Assembly (NCBI GenBank): GCA_016192145.1
Contig: JACPUT010000016.1
Coordinates: 1 to 64,000 of the forward strand
Direction of reading: 5' to 3'
DNA from: Acidobacteriota bacterium
GTDB lineage: Bacteria; Acidobacteriota; Holophagae; Holophagales; Holophagaceae
DNA length: 64,000 nt
Below the pieces are notes generated by a model. That model saw only the letters and a program-made list of their open reading frames with translations. It ran no database searches and was not told the origin of the DNA. How positions within the stretch are numbered: the first letter of the stretch is position 1; each line of letters opens with the position of its first letter. Shown here in pieces: positions 9,333-19,069 of the stretch. The translations under genes and the position numbers were made by a program.

Positions 9333-10523
9333 CTAGCTCTCCCGCATCGCGACCTGGATCGTGGAGCTCTGCCCCAGGATCCGGTCGTTGTTGACCATGA
9401 GCTGCGCCCCGTAGGCATCCCGCAGATGCCGGCCCAGCGAGAACTTGGAATCGTTCCGGTACCCGGAGATGCCGCAGATGATCATGGCCTTGCCCACCAC
9501 CTCCACGAGGAACTGGGAGGTGGCGATCTTGAGGTTGTTGGTGCGCAGGGCGAAGCCGTAATTGGAGGTGAAGGCGTCCGGGGCGTCTTCCCTCAGCAGC
9601 TGGTTGTACTCGGCGATGGACTGGTACACCCCCCCGCGCATGGAGAAGAGCACCGTGTCCAGCTCCGCGAGGCGCAGGGCCGAGGGCGGCAGGGTGCCCG
9701 GCGTCTTGCGGGCTTCCGCCCGCACGAAGGCGCGGGCCTTGCTCATGGCATCCATGGCGATGCCCAGCCAGAGGGAGCTCCATACGCCATGGGAGAAGGG
9801 GTGCATGGTCTTGGCGTGGATCTCGGCGTAGGGCACGGGAAGGATCTGTTCGGCGGCACCCGTCGCGGTGAGGGTGAAGCCCGAGCTGCAGGTGCCCCGG
9901 AAGCCCAAGGTGTCCCAGCCCGAGAGGGGCTTGAGGGTGCAGTCCTCCTTGCGCACGAGCACGTGGGACTGGTCGTTCCGGCCCGCGTCCGGGGCCCGGC
10001 GACAGGTGACGAGGATGGCGTCGGCCGCCTCGCCGTAGGAGATCACGGGGGCCTGCTTTTCCAGGGTGAAGGAACCATCGGTGACGTTCACCGCGCAGAG
10101 GCTGGAGCGCACGTCGCCCCCGATGCCCAGCTCCGTGGTGGCGGAGGCCAGCAGGTACTGCTTCTCCACCAGGTCGCGGATGTAGCCCTGGAAAAAGGTG
10201 GAACCCAGGGCGTGGTGGACGATGCAGGCCACCTGGATCTGATGCATGGCGAAGATCATGGCCGTGGAGCCGCAGTGCAGGGCGAGGGCCTCGCAGATCC
10301 TAGAGAGGTCGGAGATGGTGAGGCCCATGCCCCCGAATTCCTCGGGAACATAGCAACTGAGCAGCTTCGCCGATTTCAGGGCGTCGAAGGCCTCCACGGG
10401 GAAGCGGGCGTCGCGGTCCACGGCCTCCGCGTGGGGCGCGATGGATTCGCGACCGATGAGGTGCACCTGCTCCAGGATGGAGGCGAGCTGATCGTGGGTC
10501 TGGGGCAGGGTGGACGCGCTCAT
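9333..10523 (-). CDS. Acyl-CoA dehydrogenase family protein
   Basis: A protein of 396 residues with the acyl-CoA dehydrogenase fold: an N-terminal helical domain (about 10-120), a middle beta domain with SATTELGIGGD and a GWDTLGFRGTCS segment, and a C-terminal four-helix domain. In standard members the catalytic glutamate lies in a YEGT-like motif near the C-terminus. Here the matching segment reads MVNNDRILGQSSTIQ, so no glutamate is present there. It lies between the carrier protein and ligase genes, so its substrate is probably an acyl or aminoacyl group on the carrier. Whether it is an oxidase, a dehydrogenase with a displaced base, or a non-redox enzyme is open. Confidence 0.85.
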   Translation of the reverse strand: MSASTLPQTHDQLASILEQVHLIGRESIAPHAEAVDRDARFPVEAFDALKSAKLLSCYVPEEFGGMGLTISDLSRICEALALHCGSTAMIFAMHQIQVACIVHHALGSTFFQGYIRDLVEKQYLLASATTELGIGGDVRSSLCAVNVTDGSFTLEKQAPVISYGEAADAILVTCRRAPDAGRNDQSHVLVRKEDCTLKPLSGWDTLGFRGTCSSGFTLTATGAAEQILPVPYAEIHAKTMHPFSHGVWSSLWLGIAMDAMSKARAFVRAEARKTPGTLPPSALRLAELDTVLFSMRGGVYQSIAEYNQLLREDAPDAFTSNYGFALRTNNLKIATSQFLVEVVGKAMIICGISGYRNDSKFSLGRHLRDAYGAQLMVNNDRILGQSSTIQVAMRES

Positions 10524-10543
10524 GGTGACTCCGGGGAACCTGC

Positions 10544-10783
10544 TCAGGACTGCAGTTCCGAGATCGCCTCGGAGATGGACTGGATGCTCTCGAAGGTCTT
10601 GCGACTCAGCATCTTGTCGGGAAACTCCACGCTGAAGTGGTCCTCCAGGGCCAGCATCAGGTGCACCGTGGTGAGGGACGTCAGGCCAGCGGTGTAAAGA
10701 TCGCTGGTGGGGCCCAGCTCCTCGGGCTTGGAAGAAAGGCGGGCGTGCTGAATAACGATGTCGCGAATTTGCTCAACGATCAT
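10544..10783 (-). CDS. Acyl carrier protein-like aminoacyl acceptor
   Basis: A 79-residue carrier protein, first gene of the operon. It has the four-helix ACP pattern. The probable phosphopantetheine attachment serine is in AGLTSLTTVHLM, where most ACPs have DSL. The ATG at 10783 is preceded by a good AGGAAA ribosome site about 6 nt away, which is why I prefer it to an in-frame start 12 codons earlier. Followed by the dehydrogenase-like gene after 20 nt. Because an amino acid:[carrier protein] ligase is in the same operon, this is likely its acceptor rather than the fatty-acid ACP. Confidence 0.87.
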   Translation of the reverse strand: MIVEQIRDIVIQHARLSSKPEELGPTSDLYTAGLTSLTTVHLMLALEDHFSVEFPDKMLSRKTFESIQSISEAISELQS

Positions 10784-11024
10784 TGATATTTCCTCGCAGT
10801 TCCGGCGGTGATCCACCATTAGACCCTACCGGAATCCAGTAGGCAACCGATCCCCTGGGCTTGGAGTAACCTCGCCATTCGAGGTCATCCAGACCAATTC
10901 CCCCTGCCCTTCCGACCCCTTCCCCTTCGCCGGGAACCGGCCGGAAGCCTATGGAAATCAACGACCTGACTCCTTCAACCGATTCGAAACCAGCCTTCCT
11001 GGCCCCGGAGGGCGAAGGGGTCCG

Positions 11025-12104
11025 ATGTTCGGTTGGTTGCGCGATTGGCTGAAAAGGAAAGGCCCGGGAGGACCTCCGGGGAAGGTATCCGCACCCGCCG
11101 GGCCTCCGCCCCCCGCCGGTTCCCCTCCCTCGGCAAAACCGAACCCGCTGGAGTTTCCTGGATTCGAAGAAGCCTGGGCCACCCTGCATCAGGCGGGTGG
11201 GGCTCCCCCCCCTGTCCCGAAGTTCGCCGCGGAGGAAGGCGAGCAGGTGGAACGCCTCCGGTATCGGGTGATGGAGGAATTCTCCGCGAACCCACCCGAG
11301 CCCGCCTCTTTTCCTTCGGTGGCCGTGGAGGTCATCGATCTCCTCGAGCATCCGGATCCCGACCTGCATGACCTGCTCGCCTTGGTGGATCGGGACCCCG
11401 CCATCGCCCTCCAGCTCCTGCGGCTGGCCAACAGCACCTACTATGCCCGGGACCGGGAAGCCCAGGATCTGCGGGATGCCGTGATGCGCCTGGGGGTGCG
11501 GGCCTCGGGGGAGATCGCCGTGGCCGTGGCCGGTCACACCCTCTTCGATATGGGACTCCGGGCGGAGTACCAGATCTTCATGCCGCGCCTCATGGACCTC
11601 TACCACGACGCGCTCACCGTGGGCTTCGGAGCCAGCGAGATCGCATTCCGGGAGCAGGCCGGCAAGCCCAACCAGGCCTTCCTCGGGGGGCTTTTCCATG
11701 GCATCGGCCATTCCCTGGCCCTCCGCTCCCTCGCGGGCCTGATGATCCAGGGGCGCATCCCGCCGGTCGAAGACTCCACCATCCTGGATGAGGTGCTCGA
11801 GCGGGTGGGCCTGGAGATCGGCTCGACGGCGCTCCTGCTTTGGGGGCTCCCCACCTACCTCGGCGTGATCTGCGCGCGCTTCCACGATCCGGAAGTTCCC
11901 CCCGGTCCCGCCTTCGGGAATCTCCACACGATCCGCGTGGCCTCGGGCCTCCTTCGCCTGGTGCGGAACCCCCTGGATGGCCGCCATGCGGCCGAGACTC
12001 GCCAGAGCCTCCAGGCGCTGGGCATTTCCCGGGCCCGGGCGGCCCAGCTCTACGCCCTCATGGCCCACCACCGGGAGCGGGCTGTGGGCATGCTCTCCGC
12101 CTAG
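11025..12104 (+). CDS. HDOD domain protein
   Basis: A 359-residue protein with a proline-rich N-terminal stretch (about 12-60) and an HDOD domain (about 100-300). The HDOD part shows VIDLLEHPDPDLHDLLALV, then DPAIALQLLRLANSTYY and RDAVMRLGVRA, and a FLGGLFHGIGHSLALRSL segment. HDOD domains resemble HD phosphohydrolases but usually lack metal-binding catalysis and act in signalling, often with chemotaxis or c-di-GMP proteins. No other output domain is visible. It is read away from the carrier-protein operon. Confidence 0.85.
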   Translation: MFGWLRDWLKRKGPGGPPGKVSAPAGPPPPAGSPPSAKPNPLEFPGFEEAWATLHQAGGAPPPVPKFAAEEGEQVERLRYRVMEEFSANPPEPASFPSVAVEVIDLLEHPDPDLHDLLALVDRDPAIALQLLRLANSTYYARDREAQDLRDAVMRLGVRASGEIAVAVAGHTLFDMGLRAEYQIFMPRLMDLYHDALTVGFGASEIAFREQAGKPNQAFLGGLFHGIGHSLALRSLAGLMIQGRIPPVEDSTILDEVLERVGLEIGSTALLLWGLPTYLGVICARFHDPEVPPGPAFGNLHTIRVASGLLRLVRNPLDGRHAAETRQSLQALGISRARAAQLYALMAHHRERAVGMLSA

Positions 12105-12212
12105 GAGACGGGCGAACCCACGTGTAAACTGGTCCATTGGGCCCGAGGAGCCTCCGCCGCGCGAGGCTGGATCCCGGCGCCCGACCGGTTCCACCGATTC
12201 TGCGAGTGACCC

Positions 12213-14828
<2,616 letters not shown>

Positions 14829-14850
14829 CGCCAGCCCTGGCCCCAGGGAT

Positions 14851-14864
14851 AGCTAGGCCTAGCT
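14851..14864. repeat. 14-bp perfect palindrome between valS and pcm
   Basis: AGCTAGGCCTAGCT reads the same on both strands and follows a weaker CCCTGG/CCAGGG hairpin at 14835-14848. Together they fill the 44-bp gap. There is no T run, so a terminator is unlikely; a protein-binding site or chance are both possible. Confidence 0.4.
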
Positions 14865-14872
14865 TTCAGACC

Positions 14873-15574
14873 ATGAATGGAGTCGCGGCAACCATCCTGG
14901 TGGCGGCCCTCACCCTCGGCTCGCCTCAGATCCCCACCATGGAAGAAGCCTTCGCCTCCGAGCGCGAAGGGATGGTCCGGGAACAGCTCCTGCCCCGGGG
15001 GATTTCCCATCCGGGCGTGCTCGCAGCCATGGGCCGGGTGCCCCGGCACGCCTTCGTGCCCGAAGCCCTGCGGAGCCAGGCCTACGGCGACCACCCCCTC
15101 CCCATCGGGCTGGGCCAGACCATCTCCCAGCCCTTCATCGTCGCCTTCATGACCCAGGCCCTGGAGCCCCGCCCCTCGGACCGGGTGCTGGAGATCGGCA
15201 CGGGCTCGGGCTACCAGGCCGCCGTCCTCTCCACCCTGGTCGCCCAGGTCTACTCCATGGAGCTCCTGGAGCCCCTGGCCCGGCGGGCGGAGGGGGATCT
15301 GCGGCGCCTGGGCTTCCGCAACGTGCGCGTGCGCTGCGGGGATGGTTACAAGGGGTGGCCCGAGGAGGCCCCCTTCGACACCATCATCGTGACCTGCGCG
15401 CCCGAGCAGGTACCCCAGCCCCTGATCGATCAACTCAAGGAGGGCGGGCGGATGATCATCCCCGTGGGGATCCGGGAGCAGCAGCAGCTGGTCCTCCTCC
15501 ATAAACGCGACGGCCAGCTGCTGCGCCGGGCCGTCCTCCCCGTCCGTTTCGTGCCCATGGTTCCGGGTGGTTGA
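14873..15574 (+). CDS. pcm: Protein-L-isoaspartate O-methyltransferase, possibly exported
   Basis: Repairs isoaspartyl residues in aged proteins using S-adenosylmethionine. The 233-residue protein has the family features: REGMVREQLLPRGI, the VPRHAFVP segment, GLGQTISQPFIVAFM, the SAM site VLEIGTGSGYQAAVL and VTCAPEQVPQPLIDQL. Compared with the usual cytosolic enzyme it has a short hydrophobic N-terminus, MNGVAATILVAALTLGS, that could be a signal peptide or membrane anchor. The next methionine that would remove it is far inside the family domain except MEEAF at residue 23, so a cytosolic form starting there is possible. It follows valS by 44 bp in the same direction. Confidence 0.9.
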   Translation: MNGVAATILVAALTLGSPQIPTMEEAFASEREGMVREQLLPRGISHPGVLAAMGRVPRHAFVPEALRSQAYGDHPLPIGLGQTISQPFIVAFMTQALEPRPSDRVLEIGTGSGYQAAVLSTLVAQVYSMELLEPLARRAEGDLRRLGFRNVRVRCGDGYKGWPEEAPFDTIIVTCAPEQVPQPLIDQLKEGGRMIIPVGIREQQQLVLLHKRDGQLLRRAVLPVRFVPMVPGG

Positions 15575-15619
15575 TTTTCAGGTCGAGCCATTCCGGCCGG
15601 GCCGCGATACCCTGGAGGG

Positions 15620-16048
15620 ATGATCAAGTCCTTCTACGCCGGTATGGATCTGGATGCCCCCTGCGGGCGGTGCAAGGGGGAAACCCGGCACCAAGTCCTG
15701 ACGATCACGGATGGCGTTCCCGAGAAGCTCATCTGCGGGAACTGCCGCTCCGTGCATAAGTACCGGGCCGAAAAACCCAAGGCCGAGCCCAAGGCGCGCC
15801 CCACCGCCTCCGCGAAGCACACCCTCCAGGCCCAGCGCCCGGTGCAGAGCCTGGCCACGATGTTCCAGCGCGTCCTCGCCGAGGAGCAGGGCGGCGCCTC
15901 CGCCCGCCCCTACAGCCCCGCCACCCGCTTCGACGAAGGCCAGTGGATGGATCACACCAGCTTCGGCCTCGGAAAGGTGCAGAAGCGCCTGGGTAAGAAG
16001 GTCGACGTCCTCTTCCGCGACGGACTCAAGACCCTCATCAGCGGGTGA
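15620..16048 (+). CDS. Zinc-ribbon protein of unknown function
   Basis: A 142-residue protein with an N-terminal zinc ribbon formed by CGRC (about 15-18) and CGNC (about 39-42), a lysine/alanine/proline linker, and a C-terminal part FGLGKVQKRLGKKVDVLFRDGLKTLI. That last segment resembles the small beta-barrel SH3-like tails seen at the end of some RNA polymerase-binding proteins (CarD/UvrD tail-like FGxGxV motif). This similarity is only a pattern match. It is located 45 bp after pcm and before inverted repeat D. No specific function is proposed. Confidence 0.75.
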   Translation: MIKSFYAGMDLDAPCGRCKGETRHQVLTITDGVPEKLICGNCRSVHKYRAEKPKAEPKARPTASAKHTLQAQRPVQSLATMFQRVLAEEQGGASARPYSPATRFDEGQWMDHTSFGLGKVQKRLGKKVDVLFRDGLKTLISG

Positions 16049-16068
16049 GCGGCTTCGGGCGTTCTTGG

Positions 16069-16198
16069 GATCGCGAATAGCGCGAATAAGGGCGCGAATG
16101 GGGTGACGTGGTTGGTCCCGGTCCTGGGGCCGGGTCCACCTTTATTCAGGTTTTTTCCCTTCGCGCCATTCGCGCCTTTATTCGCGCCATTCGCGATC
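16069..16198. repeat. Tandem-arm inverted repeat D, GCGAAT family
   Basis: Left arm 16069-16101 and right arm 16166-16198 pair at 31 of 33 positions. Each arm holds three copies of GCGAAT (left arm at 16073, 16082, 16094), spaced 9 and 12 nt. The 64-nt middle contains a GC-rich GGTCCCGG...CCGGGTCC foldback and a run of six T at 16151-16156. It fills the gap between the zinc-ribbon gene and the YdeP-like gene and ends 33 bp before the latter. Confidence 0.85.
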
Positions 16199-16231
16199 TT
16201 CTTTTCCAACCGAATGTGATGAGATGGAGGG

Positions 16232-18397
16232 ATGGCCCGATCCCGAGTCTCAGCCGCCGGTGGCCTTGCCGCCATGAAGTACGTCTTCGCCAAGGGGCGT
16301 CAGACGGGCTTCCTGCGCCTGTGGAAGCGCCTGCACTCCCGCAACGCCTGCAAAACCTGCGCGCTGGGCATGGGCGGCGCCAAGGGCGGCATGGTGAACG
16401 AGGCGGGCCACTTCCCCGAGGTGTGCAAGAAGGGCATCCAGGGCATGGCCGCCGACCTCATGGGCGCCATCCAGGAGTCCTTCTTCCGGGACACCCCCAT
16501 CGCGCGCCTCCAGTGGATGACGCCGCGGGAGTTGGAGTCCCTGGGCCGCCTCGCCTTCCCCCTGATCAAGGCACCCGGCGATACCCACCTGCGCCGCTGC
16601 ACCTGGGAGGAGGCCCTGGCCCGCACGGCGGAGGCCTTCAAGGGCGCGAAGCCCGAGGAGGCCTTCGTCTACGCCTCCGGCCGCGCCAGCAACGAGGCGG
16701 CCTTCCTGCTGGGCCTCGTGGCCCGGGCCTACGGCACGTCCAACGTGCACAACTGTTCCTTCTACTGCCACCAGGCCAGCGGGGTCGCGCTTTCCCAGAT
16801 CTACGGCAGCGGCACGTCGAGCCTCGTGCTCGAGGACCTCGGGAAGGCCGACCTCGCCTTCGTCATCGGCGCCAATCCCGCCTCCAACCACCCCCGCCTC
16901 ATCACCCAGCTGGTGGAGCTGCGCAAGCGCGGCGGCACGGTGATCGTCGTGAACCCGCTCAAGGAGCTGGGCCTCGTGCGCTTCCGCGTGCCGAGCCTCC
17001 CCATGAGCATGGTCTTCGGCTCGCAGATCAGCGACCACTACCTGCAGCCCCGCATCGGAGGGGACATCGCCCTGCTCAAGGCGCTGCTCAAGGGGGTGCT
17101 GGAGCGGGGTGGATTGAACGAAGCCTTCATCGGGGCGCACACCGCGGGCTTCGAGGCCGTCCGCGCGGATGTGGAAGCGACGCCCTGGGACACGCTGCAT
17201 GCGGAATCCGGCGTTCCCCGCGCTCCGATCGACGCCGTGGTCAGCGCCCTGCTCAAGGCCAAGGCGGGCATCGCCCTCTGGGCCATGGGCCTCACCCACC
17301 ACACCCACGGCGTGGACAACATCCTGGCCCTGGGCAACCTCTGGCTGTCCCGGGGCTGGCTGGGCCGGGAAGGTGCCGGCCTGCTGCCCATCCGCGGCCA
17401 CAGCAACGTGCAGGGCGTGGGCTCCATGGGCGTGTCGCCCGTGTTGAAGGAAGCCTTCGCGAACCGCCTCAAGGAACTCTACGGCCTGCCCCTGCTGCCC
17501 CCGGGCCAGGACACCATGGCCTCCATGCGCGCCGCCGCCGAAGGGCGCATCCGGGTAAGCCTGCAATTGGGCGGCAACCTTTACGGCTCCAACCCGGATG
17601 CGGCCTTCGCCGCATCCGCATTGAAAAACATTTCGTTCACGGCGATGGTGAGCACGAAGCTGAATACCAACCACGCGCATGGACTGGGGGAGACGTCCGT
17701 GATCCTGCCCGCCCTCACGCGCGACGAGGAACCCCAGGCCACCAGCCAGGAGAGCATGTTCAATTACGTGCGGTTCTCGGAAGGGGGCGAGCCCAGCCTC
17801 GAAGGCGAGATGCGGAGCGAGGTCTCCATTCTCTCCGATCTGGCCTCCCGCATCCTCCCCGAAGGGCGGTTCGAGTGGGGCCGAATGCGGAACCACGCGG
17901 CCCTTCGGGAAGAAATAGCGAAGGCCGTGCAGGGCTTCGAGCAGCTCCGCGAGGGCCATGAGTTCCAAGTGCCGGGCCGCACCTTCCACACGCCCGCATT
18001 CGCCACCCCTGATGGCAAAGCTCATTTCTCAGTTACCCCCCTCCCCCGTTTCGCCGAAACGGGGGAGCTCCGCCTCATGACCATCCGCAGCGAAGGCCAG
18101 TTCAACACCGTCGTCTACGAGGATGAGGATCTTTACCGCGGCATCCCCCGCCGGGACGCCGTGCTGGTGAACGAAGCCGATGCCCGGGCCCTGGGCCTGA
18201 AGGAGGGCGACCGCGTGAAGGTGCGCTCCTCCGTGGGCGCCATGGCCGCCACCCTCTACACCACGGACATTTCCCGGGGCAGCTGCGCCATGTACTGCCC
18301 CGAGGCCAACGTGCTCGTGCCTTCCGACCTGGATCCCCGCTCCAAGACGCCGGCCTTCAAGCACATCAGCGTCAGCCTTGAGGCGTGGAAATCCTAA
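16232..18397 (+). CDS. FdhF/YdeP family molybdopterin oxidoreductase
   Basis: A protein of up to 721 residues with the formate-dehydrogenase-alpha type fold: a cysteine region CKTCALGMGG and VCKKG near the N-terminus, a molybdopterin-binding core with HNCSFYCHQASGVAL, VIGANPASNHPR and GHSNVQGVGSMG, and a C-terminal dinucleotide-binding barrel (SEGQFNTVVYEDEDLYRGI). The N-terminal CxxC...C pattern has fewer cysteines than a full [4Fe-4S] site, a feature of YdeP-like proteins. In Escherichia coli YdeP is linked to acid resistance; the reaction is not settled. The start is unsure: ATG 16232 has GGAGGG directly against it, and ATG 16274 is an alternative. No fdhD or subunit genes are adjacent. 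Confidence 0.85.
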   Translation: MARSRVSAAGGLAAMKYVFAKGRQTGFLRLWKRLHSRNACKTCALGMGGAKGGMVNEAGHFPEVCKKGIQGMAADLMGAIQESFFRDTPIARLQWMTPRELESLGRLAFPLIKAPGDTHLRRCTWEEALARTAEAFKGAKPEEAFVYASGRASNEAAFLLGLVARAYGTSNVHNCSFYCHQASGVALSQIYGSGTSSLVLEDLGKADLAFVIGANPASNHPRLITQLVELRKRGGTVIVVNPLKELGLVRFRVPSLPMSMVFGSQISDHYLQPRIGGDIALLKALLKGVLERGGLNEAFIGAHTAGFEAVRADVEATPWDTLHAESGVPRAPIDAVVSALLKAKAGIALWAMGLTHHTHGVDNILALGNLWLSRGWLGREGAGLLPIRGHSNVQGVGSMGVSPVLKEAFANRLKELYGLPLLPPGQDTMASMRAAAEGRIRVSLQLGGNLYGSNPDAAFAASALKNISFTAMVSTKLNTNHAHGLGETSVILPALTRDEEPQATSQESMFNYVRFSEGGEPSLEGEMRSEVSILSDLASRILPEGRFEWGRMRNHAALREEIAKAVQGFEQLREGHEFQVPGRTFHTPAFATPDGKAHFSVTPLPRFAETGELRLMTIRSEGQFNTVVYEDEDLYRGIPRRDAVLVNEADARALGLKEGDRVKVRSSVGAMAATLYTTDISRGSCAMYCPEANVLVPSDLDPRSKTPAFKHISVSLEAWKS

Positions 18398-18479
18398 TGG
18401 ACCGCCGGGGCGATCCCCGGGACGGTGAGCAGGCAATCGGCCGCCACCGGCAGCGGCCAGGTGGCCGGGTTCTTCAGGC

Positions 18480-18929
18480 TCAGGCGAGGCGCCGGCGGAA
18501 GCGCATCACGGCCAGCTCGTCGAGCTGGGCCGCTTCCAGGCGATCCTGATCCTGGTCGTGCTCCAGCTTGCGCCGTTCCTTCAAGCGCTCGAGGCTGAGC
18601 CGGTCCCGGTGGGCGCGCCGCAGGGCTTCGCGGCAGGCCTCGGTGCGGCCATGGGCCAGTTCCAGGTCGGCCCGGGCCTGCAGTTCCTTGCGCTCCAGGG
18701 CGACGAGGTGGCGCTCCACATCGCGCCAGGCCTGGATATCCACGTAGCGGCCCGGTTCGCTCCGGCGGCTCTCGAAGGAGGCCGCGCGGGCCGCGGCGAT
18801 GGCCTCGATCTGGCGCTCCAGGGCCTGCTCCTCCTGGAGGGAGCGGGCGAGGCTCCGCTCCGCCTCCTTCTCCAGCGCCGCGCGCAGGTGGAGGAGGGAT
18901 TCCAGGCGGAAGTGGAAGCGCTTGGCCAT
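18480..18929 (-). CDS. fliJ: Flagellar export protein FliJ
   Basis: A 149-residue, highly charged, almost entirely coiled-coil protein that begins MAKRFHFRLESLLHLRA, the usual FliJ opening (F-x-F-x-L-x-x-L-L-x-x-R). FliJ is a soluble stalk component of the type III export apparatus that links the FliI ATPase ring to FlhA. Last gene of the minus-strand flagellar operon, directly after fliI. Repeat element E separates it from fliI, and its likely ribosome site (GAGGA about 9 nt before ATG) sits at the edge of that element. After its TGA the same frame stays open for 27 more codons. Confidence 0.88.
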   Translation of the reverse strand: MAKRFHFRLESLLHLRAALEKEAERSLARSLQEEQALERQIEAIAAARAASFESRRSEPGRYVDIQAWRDVERHLVALERKELQARADLELAHGRTEACREALRRAHRDRLSLERLKERRKLEHDQDQDRLEAAQLDELAVMRFRRRLA

Positions 18930-18937
18930 GGGGAGTC

Positions 18938-19069
18938 CTCAGGCTGGAGGCTGGAGACTGGAGGCCGATTTGACCGGCGCCACAGGCGCCGGTCGTTTAT
19001 TGAATGTCGCGGCCCCAAGGGCCGCCACCGTCCCCTCCTCCAGCCTCCGGTCTCCGGTCTCCAGCCTCA
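18938..19069. repeat. Tandem-arm inverted repeat E, GGCTGGA family
   Basis: The left arm is GGCTGGA, GGCTGGA, GACTGGA (18942-18962). The right arm holds the complementary heptamers TCCAGCC, TCCGGTC, TCCGGTC, TCCAGCC (19039-19066) followed by TCA, which is the fliI stop codon. Between the arms are two perfect small hairpins: GACCGGCGCC/GGCGCCGGTC (18972-18994, 3-nt loop) and GCGGCCC/GGGCCGC (19009-19025, 3-nt loop). The same two-hairpin plan is found in element F. It lies inside the flagellar operon between fliI and fliJ. Confidence 0.85.

Noticed and set aside
16250-18025. Minus-strand open frame of about 590 codons opposite the YdeP-like gene
   Set aside because: Composition is that of an antisense shadow and the plus-strand molybdoenzyme has consistent motifs over its full length.
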